NCBI RefSeq assembly: GCF_000003195.3
Contig: NC_012870.2
Coordinates: forward strand, 40,391,492-40,455,491
Origin: Sorghum bicolor
Taxonomy: Eukaryota; Streptophyta; Magnoliopsida; Poales; Poaceae
DNA length: 64,000 nucleotides
Direction of reading: 5' to 3'
The notes beneath the pieces are model-generated. The model was not told the DNA's origin and ran no database searches. It worked only from the letters and a program-made list of their open reading frames with translations. Made by a program: the position numbers and the translations under genes. Shown piece after piece: positions 11,796 to 22,912 of the stretch. Numbering within the stretch: the first letter of the stretch is position 1; every line of letters starts with the position of its first letter.

Positions 11796-13470
11796 CTCAA
11801 GCATCTCAGGGCAGTGATTGCCTGAGTGTCCAGTATCTCCAGTATGTTTGTGCTCGGAGATCTATGTTCTTCACTTGGTGGAGTCTGGGAGTTGTAAAAG
11901 TCCTTCATATTTTGCTCAAAGTGTACCTACTCATAGAGACAAGGCAGAGATCAAGTGCATGGGCCCTGTTGGTGGAAAACACCAACAGAACCAAAAGTGT
12001 ATTTGTTCTTCTCTAACCTCAAGCATAGTGAGCAAGACAAAGTTGATGGATAATAAGATTATGAGTGTAGTATTTAAAACATTTGTCAGATCAGATCACT
12101 CAACCTAATGGAAAGATAATCTATCTATATTTATCTTTTGTTTATATCTTCCAAAGATTGAATGTGCAACATTTTAGCTTATATGATTAGGAGTGTGGAA
12201 TCATAAAGGTGGAAAGACTAAACCTATTGAATCGACTGGGTTGGTTATCTATAGTTGTAAATCATACATGTTTGTCTCTTTTATTCATGTGAACGCCAGA
12301 ACTAAGGAGAAGCTTATAGAAGTGATAGTCAAGTACTTTAAGATGTTACCTTACTTGAAGAGTGATGGTACAGTATCACCTTGTGGAAGCTTTCCTCTCT
12401 TAGCGGTTGTGCATTGTGTTTGTGGCACCCTCCATGGATCATCTCTTGTGAGCTATGTCTTCCTTGTGTAAATTGTTAAACTTCATGTGTGTCTCTCTTT
12501 GTCTCCAATGTGAGTTTATCTCAGGAACTCCCAGGTTGATATTGAAAGTTTTCCTGCAGGGGTTAGTCCAACAAAATATCCAATATGCTTAATTTAAAGT
12601 CCTTTGGAAGTAAGATCATCATTCCTAAACTAAGCACCATGCTTAATTAAGAGATAAATGAAACTACTCCAAACCTAGACATATACTAAAGCAAATAAAG
12701 GTAGCATGAAAGGATTTATAGAGATCTACTCAAGTGGAGATGAAGTAGTGTGATTAGTATTTAACAAATTGAGCATGTTTCAAAGGTAGGGACAACCAAC
12801 ATAGCAACATGGTAAAGGATGTTTTATGTAAAGTACTCCCCCAAGCTTGAATTTTTGCAAAATTCAAGTTTGGATGAATTTAATTCAATGTTGTATGATA
12901 GTTGGTTGGACATACCTTGTGCTTGTCATTCATCCGATCATCTTGCTCCAATCCTGAAAAGGTTAGTGACAAGAATACCCGAAGGAATTTTCTACAATTA
13001 TTCTTATATGCTCAACACTCAAGGTAATGTTGCAAATAGTTAAAAGCTCATGTTACAATCTGATCAGTGCTTGTTTTAGGACACTAAGCTTGTCCTTGGG
13101 AAACCATCGATTTATATCGGCGAAGTGGTTTCCCCTCCAACGCTGACTTATATCAATATCAACTCAACGAGATCTACAATATTTAATATAGACATATGCA
13201 TCGACAACCACCCTTTTACAGTTTTTATAAATAGAAAGGATGAGGGGGTTGGAGATCTCGAATGTGGTGATGTTGGAGAGACCAATGGATTGTGAAGATG
13301 TTGCATATGAGCATGGAGTAAATGAAGTGGCTATGAAATAAATTCCATACTCATTAATGCTTAGAGTGAAATCCATGTGGTATGGTGAAAATGATAAGGT
13401 GAGTGTGGTAAAAAAGGAAAAGAAAAAGGATACACGGACGACTTGGTTCGAAACTAGCACAGCTACCGTT
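11796..13470 (-). other. 5' interior of A: gag replaced by unrelated sequence
   Basis: Element B has a full gag here, but A has about 1.6 kb that I do not recognise. About 11780-12560 is also present, inverted, as D at 58150-58860, so this 5' half is shared by at least two copies. The inner edge retains only the second half of the knuckle (GDTGHSGNHCPE). A 98-codon minus frame (13164-13460) starts close to the primer site; its hydrophobic, Ser/Phe/Ile-rich product has no family I can name. Another open frame (12193-12471, plus) is antisense to the element. Confidence 0.55.
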
Positions 13471-13487
13471 CCCCGGCAACGGCGCCA
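13471..13487 (-). other. primer-binding site of A (tRNA-Asp)
   Basis: On the minus strand TGGCGCCGTTGCCGGGG lies seven bases inside the 5' LTR. It is complementary to the 3' end of plant tRNA-Asp(GUC), the usual Athila primer. Confidence 0.88.
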
Positions 13488-13494
13488 GAAAGCT

Positions 13495-14726
13495 TGTTGG
13501 ATATTTTAAACGCAAACAGAAAAATCTGCAAGCGCACGGATACCGATGTAGCTTTCACCCGGGAGTATTCTAGAGTATCGATTTTCCACAGAGAACGTGA
13601 GTGTACTAATTAAGATCCAAGATCGCCCAAGGATAACTATATAACTATTTTTTGGTGGGAAGAGAGGAAGTTTCCTGAGAGTTCTCTAGTTGATCTAAGA
13701 ATCAAGAATTACTTCAAGATTATCTATATCGGGACATCAGAACACTAACCACAGAAAGAGATGAGAAGGGGGCTAGGAAGCTCCGACTACGGTCCTACAA
13801 ACACCGATCCGAACGAGGTGGAATACGTCGACCGTTAGGGCTGTCACTACCCTAAGGCTACCACAACAATCCGCAAGATTGGGTGCAATTCTAGGTAATT
13901 GCAAGACTAAAAACCACGTCTAATCTATTAATTACTACTCTAATGTTTCAAAGATTAGAGCACTTGATGCAAGCGGGAATCCAATAAATAACTTGAATGT
14001 AAATAAAAGTAATTAGAGAACTCAGGAGTTATGAATTGAAGAACCTGGAGAACGATGAAGAACGAACCAGCTGCTGCAAAAGTACAATGTTGAGGAAGAT
14101 CCGACAGATCCGGCTCCTCCTCCGCTCTCCTCTTCTCTCTCCCTATTTTCTAGATTACAACTAGAACTAACTAGAACTAGAACTAGAGGAACTAGAACTA
14201 GAAGAACTAGAGGGATCCTCTCTACTTGGATGAAGAATTGAAACCCTAACTTTGATTCTGTAGAAGAGGTATGATCTCCAGGGGCCAGGGGGCCTTGCTT
14301 ATATAGTCTTTTCAGATGAATCTGGGCCGTCGGATCAAACCGACATTGATCGTGTGGTTTTCCTTGAAGTATTAGGTCGGTGGAGCATGATCCCCGAACT
14401 TCACCCTGATTGGTCCAGGGGGGAGGGCGGGCGCCCAAGGGACTAGGGCGGGCGCCCTGTGCCTGAGCCCTCTCGGCCTCCGCTTCGGTCCCGTGGCTTC
14501 TGGAGTCTTCTAGATGGTAGATAATTGTGCGACATGTTAATATCTCTATGTAAACCCGACGTGTGGGCCTTTCTTCCATATTTCCTGATAACCCCCTGCA
14601 GAAATAGACAAACACCAAAACTTGTGGAATTCTGTCAGATAAACCCTAAGTCTAGGTGTTGGTTGCATTTGGATCCTTTTCCATGATTAATTGATGGTTA
14701 AATATGAGCATTAAGGACCGTCAACA
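13495..14726 (-). repeat. 5' LTR of A
   Basis: This 1,232 bp copy is the more complete of the pair. A TATA-like box (minus strand CTATATAAGC) lies near 14298-14306. A minus frame at 14022-14618 is the intact version of the U3 frame in the other LTR. Confidence 0.9.
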
Positions 14727-15437
14727 CAGCTTCTCTATTTTCAGCCAAGCGCATAGCCTCATCTCTCTCTCTAGTCATTTGCATCATACGGGCTTGTGCC
14801 TCATTGCACTCTCTAACTGCATTCTCAACTTGGTTGCGGCGGGCTTGCAAAGCAGTATGATAGTTTTGGATTTCAGCTTGGGCATCCATAAAAGCCTTGC
14901 AGTGCTTGCGCACGCGCTTGCGCAATTTGCGCTGCCCAACTTGTGCTTGTTGAAGCGCTAGCATGGCATCTATGTAGGTGTCCTGGCGTACATAGTACAG
15001 CTTAAGTACCGCTAGCATGGCACTCATGGCAGGGCTAGAGCTATATCCTAACAAGGTTTCTCTCATCTCTAAAGACTCATTACCAACCTGGGACACAAAT
15101 TTGTCAGTCACACTCACTCTGGGAACGGATCCTGCTGGGCCATTCACTAGCTCATCACCATGCTCTTGGCAAATCTCTAGCAAAACCTCCAGGGCTGCTA
15201 CTTGGGCACCCTCCCAAGGAGTTTGGCCATCACAGTCAACTAACCAACCTAGCCACTGTGGGTTATTTGGACATGGGGGAACTGTAATTTGGACATCTAC
15301 CCAAGGTAAGGCTCCTGCATGCTCAGCCTCGGTCCAAGTGTACTTAGGTGGTTCCTCATATCCAACTGAACTTAACACCCTCCACAACAAAGTAGGAGTG
15401 CCAAACATGTCCAGGAAAGTCTCACTCGCGTGCGGGG
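14727..15437 (-). pseudogene. T1 ORF0, main part, interrupted by A and B
   Basis: This holds most of the extra gene upstream of gag in T1. A conserved block near the N-terminus (GTPTLLWRVLSSVGY) matches T2 ORF0 (GMPTLLWRVLSSMGY). A second shared block is W..........TPW.GA..AA. Then come a basic stretch (KLRKRVRKHCK) and a long heptad-like region (residues about 150-250). The start codon lies on the far side of element B at 38032, giving MAAPHASETFL, without the histone-like tail of T2. Re-joined length is 307 residues with no internal stop, so ORF0 was intact when A and B inserted. I recognise no named domain; a nucleic-acid- or chromatin-associated role is only a guess. Confidence 0.75.
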
Positions 15438-17091
15438 TGTTGACGGTCCTTAAGTATCAAATTTAATTATCAAATAAATAAAGAAAAGGATCCAAATGAA
15501 ATCAAGATCTAGACTTAAGGTTTTATCTGACAGAATTCCACGAGTTTTGGTGTTTGTCTATTTCTGCAGGGGGTTATCAGGAAATATGGAAGAAAGGCCC
15601 ACATGTCGGGATTACGTAAAGATATTAACGTGCTGCGCAATTATCTTACATCTAGAAGACTCCAGAAGCCACGAGACCGAAGCGGAGGCGAAACGGGGCC
15701 TGACCCTGGGCGGCCGCCCAGTTGGTCAGGGCGCCCGCCCACCTCCTGTGTCCAATCAGGACTCTGCTTTGCGGGAGATCTCCACCGACCTAAAGGATGA
15801 ATCTAAACCATACAATCTATATCGGTTTGATCCAAGGGCCCATATTCACTTGAAGGGACTATAAAACCAGACCCCCTGGCCCCTGGAGGAGAGAGCCTCT
15901 CAACCCTAATTCATTGTTCCATCAAGGGAGAAGAAGCCTCTGATCAAGATTAGAGCCACCACATCAATTAGACATCTAGATTAGCATAGCTACATAGGAT
16001 TAGAACTAGAAGGAGTCAATCTTCGATTGGTTTCCGGATCTGTCACGAGAATTCTTGGTAATTCTCTAATTGTGCTTCTAATTGCTTTCTAATTATCTTT
16101 GTTCTTCAATATTATGAATATGACTTTGTTCTACTTCAATATATTGCTTATGACTTTGCTCTACTTGTTTATATTCAAGATTATATTGTTCTTAGTTTAT
16201 CATAGTTATGTACTTGGCTTAGTTAGATACGATCTATATACATGCTTAGGATCGTATAGCGTTTATCCATCGGATCCATGGGTAAATGATAGATATTGTG
16301 TAGGCGTGGTGCTTATACCGTATTTATCTGCTATTGTACCCAATATGCCAGATCGTGGGGTGGTTCGTGATAGTGACAGCTTCATTGATTCTTATATAGT
16401 CCCCCTCTCGTGTATTGGGCTGGCAGAGCAACATTATTACAGGGGAGTGATTGCTATGTTTCTCATATTCCTTGCTAATATCACTATGCATGGGCGTAGT
16501 CTTGTCTCGCAATGATTGCTAAGTATGCTTGCACTAACTATGATAATGCTAGACTATATAGTTAAGAATAACTTAGGGAATATTCTTGTAGTTCGTTCTA
16601 ATACCATGCTAATGGCTTTCTAGAGTATCTAATTGAGGTGCTTATCATATTTATTATGTGGCTAGATCAGATTAGTTATCCTTGTCACTATTATTATTTC
16701 ATATATCCTTTATGTGACACTTATCCCTGTATGATGAGTTAGATATAATGTTCTCAATTATACATGCAATGATAGATGCTCAATCTCATATTCTATTCTG
16801 TAATCAATAGTGATGATTGCTAATCCCTTCCCAGTGGTAAAAATAAAAATAACGATACCTGGAATACTTTCCGGTTAAAATGCTGCATCGGTATTAATCT
16901 GTGCGCTTGCAAATCCCATTCATTATTTATTTAGAAGAGCAATTGCATATTTCAATACCGCGTCTCTTATATCATGCTGGGGATGACAACTTGGCTTAAG
17001 TGGTGTGAGGGATAGGTTTGGCATTTTTAGCACCGTTACTAGATTAGAGAACTTAGTCTACTTTTGGTAATGATGTTAAGAATACCCAACA
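15438..17091 (+). repeat. 5' LTR of B
   Basis: Starts TGTTGACGGTCC and ends ATACCCAACA. A TATA box (CTATAAAA) lies at 15859-15866. Two open frames lie inside: 15496-15864 in U3, also present in the LTRs of A, and 16099-16515, a hydrophobic AT-rich frame. I treat both as doubtful. Confidence 0.95.
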
Positions 17092-17100
17092 AGCATTTTT

Positions 17101-17118
17101 TGGCGCCGTTGCCGGGGA
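17101..17118 (+). other. primer-binding site of B (tRNA-Asp)
   Basis: TGGCGCCGTTGCCGGGGA lies nine bases after the 5' LTR and complements plant tRNA-Asp. Identical in A and in C. Confidence 0.9.
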
Positions 17119-17252
17119 AGGTTAATTACTAATCAGGAATGGAATAAAGGATTTTGAGTTATCATTTGCATCACTAATATGATTGAGCTTATCTATTCTC
17201 TCATACAGTTTTACCCCGATATTTTTCTATTTTATCTTATGCAGGGGAATGT

Positions 17253-19901
17253 ATGAATAGAAGACATCTTCCAGGAAATTTTGTTGACAATCCTGAAGCA
17301 TTATTCAAGAAGACGAGAGCCAAGCTAAAGAAATCATCAACACTTCAGCAATAAGCTTCATCCAATCAAGAAGATCACCGGAACTTGTCTTCAGAGTTAG
17401 AGGCCATGGCGAACAAATCAATCCGCGAGTTCTCAGCTCCCACTATGGACAACATCCGCACGGGACCTGCTACAGAGATCGATAGCAACTTTGAGCTCAA
17501 GCCTAGACTTATCAACATGGTGCAATCCAACCAGTTCTGTGGGAAGGCACACGAAGATGCTAGTGCTCATTTACAACACTTCCTGGAGATTTGCAACACA
17601 TTCACCATACAAGGAGTTTCCAAAGATGCTATACTACTTCGCCTCTTCCCATTCTCACTGTTAGGAAGAGCGAAGCAGTGGTTCTACGCTACAAAGGAGA
17701 AGAATACTACCTGGGCACTCTGCTCAACAAACTTCCTGGCAAAGTTCATTCCCATGGGCAAGACTAATGCTCTCCGTGGGAAGATTACAAGTTTTCAGCA
17801 ACAAAATGATGAATCTGTTCCAGAAGCATGGGAGCGCTTTCAAGACTACATCCTAGAATGTCCCCATCATGGAATGGAGAGTTGGCTATTGATGCAGACA
17901 TTCTATCATGGGCTCAGTAATAGTGCCCGAGAGACCATGGATGCTACAGCTGGAGGAGCATTCTTATCACGTACTATATCACAAGCCACAGCTCTTGTGG
18001 AGAAGATGGCGTCCAACCAAAGCTGGAATGAAGAGAGGACCCAGACACGCAAGAGAGGTGGAGGTATGCATCAGCTGAAGGAGGTAGACATGCTGTCTGC
18101 AAAGCTAGACCTGCTCATGAAGAAGCTCGATGATAGAGCTGGAGACAAGAAAGAAGTTATGCACATCTACGACTCTCACATGACTTGTGAGGAGTGTGGA
18201 GACACTGGACACTCAGGCAATCACTGTCCTGAGATACTTGAGGATGTGAACTACATCAACAACAACAACAACTACTACTACTACAACCGTCCTCAACAAA
18301 ATCAAGGTTGGAATCAACAGAGGCCTAACTACTCAGGTAATTATCAAGGTAACAATTCTTACAACAATAACAATAATTTTCCACCTTTGAGAGAGTTAGT
18401 ATCTAATCAAGGAAAGCTAATGGATAACCTATCTAAGAAATTGGCATCTAATGACAAAATGCTAGAAAATATAAATAATAGAATGGATAATTTCTCTACT
18501 GCCATCAAGAATCAAATTAGCTTTAATAAAATGATTGAATCTCAGTTAAATCAAATAGCTGCTGCTGTTCCTACTACTAACCCCGGTATACCATCACAAC
18601 TGGAAGGATTAGAATCTGCAAATCTTGTAGACGTGTTTGATGCAGGTAATTGGAGTAACCCCGTCAATGAATTTTCTACTGACCTTTTGCCGGTCAAGAG
18701 AGGCGATCCAGGACGCCCCGTCATCCCGATCTCCATCGGCATGGTGGACTTCCCAGAAGCACTCTGTGACTTTGGCTCCAGTGTTAACATTATACCCAGG
18801 GTACTCTATGAAAAATTCTTTACATATCCTTTACTAGAGACAACCATGTGTTTGCAGTTTGCAGATCAGACGATAACTTTCCCAAAAGGAATAGTGAGGA
18901 ACCTTTGTATCCAAGTTGGTACCTTGTATGCCCCAGCAGACTTCGTAGTGGTAGAGACCGGAAATGATGAGAGAGCACCTATCATCCTAGGGAGGCCATT
19001 CTTGAATACCACGGGAGCTATCATCTACGCCAGTGCTGCCAAGATCAGTTTCTACGTCAAAGGGAAGAAGGAGACATTTTTCTTCAAGAACAAGACTACA
19101 CAAATTCCAGATCAATCCAGACGTGAATCAAGGAAGAGGACCAACAGGAGGAATAGGAACAAGCAAGTGTGGGCCGAGTCAGCTAAGATGGTCACTGTAG
19201 CCCATGGAGGCCAAGATCACCAACTTAAGTCACCGTTTTTGACCAAGAAGGACGACCCAGGAATGCCAAGCATTTACTGCTCCATAAATGGATACAACTT
19301 CTACAAGACATTTTGTGACACCGGATCGGGCGTCAACATAATGGCCGCAGTCACCTATCGGCTCTTGTTCGGGACCATGCCACTAAGACCAACATACATT
19401 CAGCTCCAGATGGCAGATCAGACATTTCGAGAAGTTAAAGGAATAGTAACTGATGTCCCAGTCAAAATAGACGATCACTTTGTCTACACAAACTTTCAGG
19501 TTATTGACATGGGAGAAGATGAGTACGATCCACCCATCATCCTTGGAAGACCGTTCCTCAGCACCGTTAAAGCAATCATCTACATTGGAACCGGAGAAGT
19601 CCATATGCACTTCCCCTCAGAGAAGGTATGCCGTTATTTTACTGACCCTGACTATATCGTTGAAGAATCTAAGCAGGTCAGAAAGAGACACAACCGCAAC
19701 CAGAGGAGGCAGATCATCAAGGACGGATGGGCAGACTATGAAGGAGAAGTTGTAAGGTCAGAAGACGTTGAATTTAAACAGAATTATCCATAGGAGATTG
19801 AAGCATCAAGTCAGGTGTGGAAAATGAAGATAACTATACATGAAGAGGAGGCGCTGCCGGAAGTACCGACTACGCCACCCAACGAACCTCAGGACGATTA
19901 A
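17253..19901 (+). pseudogene. gag: B: Athila-type gag with two tandem protease domains
   Basis: The family start is likely the ATG at 17253 (MNRRHLPGNFVDNPEALF), matching the N-terminus of C. A TAA at 17352-17354 interrupts it; the next ATG is 17406. The Athila Gag core follows (FELKPRLINMVQSNQFCG; RLFPFSLLGRAKQWFYA; IPEAWERFQDY-like). Then come a CCHC knuckle (CEECGDTGHSGNHC, 18188-18229), an Asn/Tyr repeat, protease 1 (CDFGSSVNI, 18768) and protease 2 (CDTGSGVNI, 19317), each with ILGRPFL. A TAG at 19791-19793 is followed in the same frame by 36 codons resembling the tail of A, to a TAA at 19899-19901. No RT follows. Confidence 0.85.
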
Positions 19902-20936
19902 GAAATTGGAGAGTCTCGTTCGGAGGACTTAGAAACACCGAACGCTTTGCTAAGAGGTAAACTTGGTAGTTACCCTTTCCCTTTCAGTTATTTCAAATAG
20001 TTTGTTTAGTTAATCATGCTTATGCTATCTTAAAAAGAAAATAAAAAATGTGAAAAACTGTAAGCCCCATGTAAGTATATGAGTGGCATAAAACCCATAA
20101 GTACATTCACTGTGGTGGCATAAAAATAAAATAAATATTTTTTCTGCTTTATAAAACAAAAATATAAAAACAGGGAGTAATAATTATTAAGGAGTCTCAA
20201 GATGATAAAGGCTAGATATTTATGCTAACACTTAATCAGTTCCACAAGCTTTGTTGTCTATTTGAGCTCCGCAGAATTTAAGAATCAAGAAGACTAGCAG
20301 ACGGAGGACATTCTAATCGCTGTCACAATGCTGCTGACTTTCAAATACACCTCTGCCACCTGCTAGCTACACCAAGAGAAATTACGTCAAAATTCAGCTT
20401 GGGGGAGAGCACCCCCATTTATCACGATAAGTATTTCTATCTATCTTTATACTTATATTATTTTAGAATATTAAAATACACATAAACTATGGGAAAACCA
20501 AATAAAGATTTTATGCTTATATATATCTTTTGCTTAGTGTGTTTAATAAATAAATCAAGTGGCTATGCTAATCTGTATCTAAATAAAACTTAAGCATGGA
20601 TATGATAAATAGTTGCTCTACCTAATTTGCAAATTTTAAGTTCTCTCTCAAGTTTAGATATAACTGTTATAATTTAAAGCTTGCTCTAGACCTAAACTTG
20701 TGGGATGAAAACTTGATCTGAAGTCTAAGTTGTTAACGGATATGATATGGGAAGGTTGAGCTGCTGTTTATCTGTTCCTAGAGATGCTAGAATTCTGGAG
20801 AATTTTATCTTTGAAAATCTTTAAAATGTTGCATGATGAGTTCCTGTATGATGAGAGTTTAAATTCCTACCACAGCCATATATACATGCTTGCTAGACTT
20901 TGAGCCACACATTTAATATTTACTGCTTATGAGCAT
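19902..20936 (+). other. 3' non-coding interior of B, first part
   Basis: AT-rich sequence homologous to the A interior. It ends with AGCAT (20932-20936), the target duplication of the nested Tat element. No gene seen. Confidence 0.7.
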
Positions 20937-21984
20937 TGTCGGTGTTTTTCCCCCGGGGGGTCACACCAACGAGTAAATTTGTATGCGTGCTCCCCTTTCC
21001 GGATGGTGATGCAAGAAGACACAGAGATTTATCCTGGTTCGGGCAAGAGAAGGCCCTACGTCCAGCGGGGGGAGAGAGTTTGTATTATCTTGCACCTAAG
21101 TGCTTGTACAGGGGCGAATACAAGCGTGGTATGAAGTGTCTAGCTCTACTACGTGTGTGTGCTCGCTCTTGTGTTGGGATGTCTATATCTTCTATTCCTG
21201 AGTCCCTCCTTTTATAGCTCCAAGGAGAGACACAGGGTACATGCATAGATGTTAGAGTAGGGATCGATAGCCGCATGGAGCGCTGACCTACTCGAGGCTT
21301 CCGTACGGCATGGCCTCGAGCCGTCCCATCTTGATAGCTCGGTGATGATTGCGCGTGCTCATGTGTTCTGCCCTGCCAGCCGCCTCGTGCTGGTTCTGAG
21401 GTCGCACGCTTGTACGGTATGGTGGCGGACACGACGGGGTAGCTGTGATGAAGTCAGTCGACGCCCAACTTGTCCCTGGGAAGGGGCCCTGTTTGGTCGA
21501 GGGTCGGACGCCGTGTAATATGCTGGCGTCTGGAGCGCTGACCTTGGGTGTCTCGAGGGGGTCCCGATTAGACGTTTCATCCTTGTTTCCTGCGTCCTGA
21601 CACGCCCTGGGTCGTTCGGTGGGAAAGCTGCAAAAAGAACGATGGGACAGAAGCTTGCTCCCTATCACGCCTTCCGTGACCTGTGTGTTAGGTGGGGAAG
21701 CGTCAGGCGCATTTAATGCTCCGGCCCGCGTGCGCGCGTCGGGCGGCGGACAGTGTCCTCGCGCCCGACACCTCTTGGTTCGCTCGAGCCTGCTTCCGTC
21801 ATCGACGGCAGTCGTCGCTCGAATCCTGAACCGATTCGCTCGACGCTATTTCCGTCTTCGAGGCTGCGACCGTCGATGGCAGCGCATACGTAAGATTAGA
21901 GCGTCGAATTAAGGGTCTCGACCTTCGTACGGTCAATCTCATAATGCGCATCGCTGAGGGTACCCCTTACCGATACCCTCGACA
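20937..21984 (-). repeat. 3' LTR of the Tat element
   Basis: On the plus strand it reads TGTCGGTG...CTCGACA. A TATA box on the minus strand (CTATAAAAGG) lies at about 21207-21217. Small open frames within it recur in the other LTR and look non-coding. Confidence 0.95.
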
Positions 21985-21996
21985 GTAGCCCCCGAG
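21985..21996 (-). other. polypurine tract of the Tat element
   Basis: Minus-strand CTCGGGGGCTAC abuts the LTR. The same 12-mer recurs at 22080-22091 and 27559-27570. Confidence 0.75.
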
Positions 21997-22749
21997 CCTC
22001 CATTTGAGCGCTAGCGCTCGAGTGGAGGCTTTGTTTTGCGGTCGAATTTCCGTGGGGGCGCGCGAGCGAACCCGCGGGGGTAGCCCCCGAGCCCTCGGGG
22101 GAGTTTTTGACTCATTCGAGGGCTATGTTCTCTAATTCGCAGAAACGCTTTCGACGCCAGTGGTGGAAGGTTCCGATTGGCTAGTTTTTGCCCGGGGGTT
22201 TCGACGTACTCTCGATAGAGCGAGCGTCTTCCATCCCAAATTGAGTTCCTAGCGGGTAGTCCAAGTGAGAACCTGTGCCCCTTTCGAGGGGGTCAGCTGT
22301 AGCCCGGAGGCGTCCTCATAAAGCAGGGTCGACGTGGTCGGGGATACTGGTCTCATTCGATAGAGTCCAGCGGCTCGATGCCTCCCTTCGGGGGGATTCC
22401 TCTCGACTGTCTCGACCCTACCTTGAACATCGCCAGCGAGTCCTCGAGGCGGGCCTCGATCTTCGACCGCTCGCTGGGGATCCCTGACTCTGGCGCTCGA
22501 GATCGGCTGTCGAACCCTTTCGGCGGGCCAGCCATCGACCTCTCGAGACTTTTGCGGTTATGTCCCTTGGCTTACGAGGGAAGGAAACGGTCGTGGCGGT
22601 TCGCCTTTCTGCCCGTTGGGCGCGTCTTTTTAGGCGGATGACGTTACGACACCGTATCGGCGAGGAATTCGGAGAGTCCGGCCTGTGAGGAGAGAGAGAG
22701 AGCTGTTAGGCGGCGCATTTATGGGGGGGAGTTACCTTACTTCTCGGAT
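21997..22749. other. Tat 3' region between LTR and antisense gene
   Basis: GC-rich, with many CTCGAG-like motifs and one extra copy of the polypurine 12-mer at 22080-22091, beside a short inverted repeat (GGGGGTAGCCCCC). A GA-rich tract lies near 22690-22701. Overlapping open frames here show no recognisable domain. It may contain upstream control sequence for the antisense gene. Confidence 0.45.
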
Positions 22750-22780
22750 CTGTCCGTTGGCGGACAGCTGCCTATAAATA
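22750..22780 (+). promoter_or_regulatory. hairpin and TATA box before the antisense gene
   Basis: A perfect 7 bp stem (CTGTCCG/CGGACAG, 4-base loop, 22750-22767) sits just upstream of CTATAAATA (22772-22780). The TATA box lies about 130 bases before the ATG at 22913, a plausible promoter distance. Promoter function is inferred from position only. Confidence 0.5.
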
Positions 22781-22912
22781 CGTCGTCGCGTCACCGCCGT
22801 TCCTCTCCCTTCCGCCTTCTTGCTCTTGTTCCTTTGCTGCCTTTGCTTTCTCGTCATCTCACGCGCACACGCCCCCTCGAGCTGTAGCGAACCCACCGTC
22901 CCGTCAGCCGAG

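Larger units (their letters stand above)
7247..14726 (-). mobile_element. A: non-autonomous Athila-type LTR retrotransposon
   Basis: LTRs at 7247-8410 and 13495-14726 begin and end TGTTG...CAACA. A tRNA-Asp primer site lies at 13471-13487 and a polypurine tract at 8411-8425. Target duplications are TAGCT (7242-7246) and CAGCT (14727-14731), with one mismatch. The interior keeps only half a CCHC knuckle and two protease-like domains; RT, RNase H and integrase are absent. LTRs, polypurine tract and 3' interior match element B, so the two are the same family with different 5' halves. It must have moved using enzymes of another Athila element. Confidence 0.88.

Noticed and set aside
16099..16515. 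138-codon hydrophobic frame in the B LTR, present in both copies
   Set aside because: The LTRs are only about 1% diverged, so its survival carries no weight. Ile/Leu/Phe content follows from AT-rich sequence.
18250..18290. Microsatellite-like AAC/TAC run
   Set aside because: It is the coding tract for the Asn/Tyr repeat of the B gag, not a free-standing repeat.
22275..22641. Small plus-strand frames before the antisense gene
   Set aside because: Short, overlapping on both strands, no recognisable domain, upstream of the TATA box.
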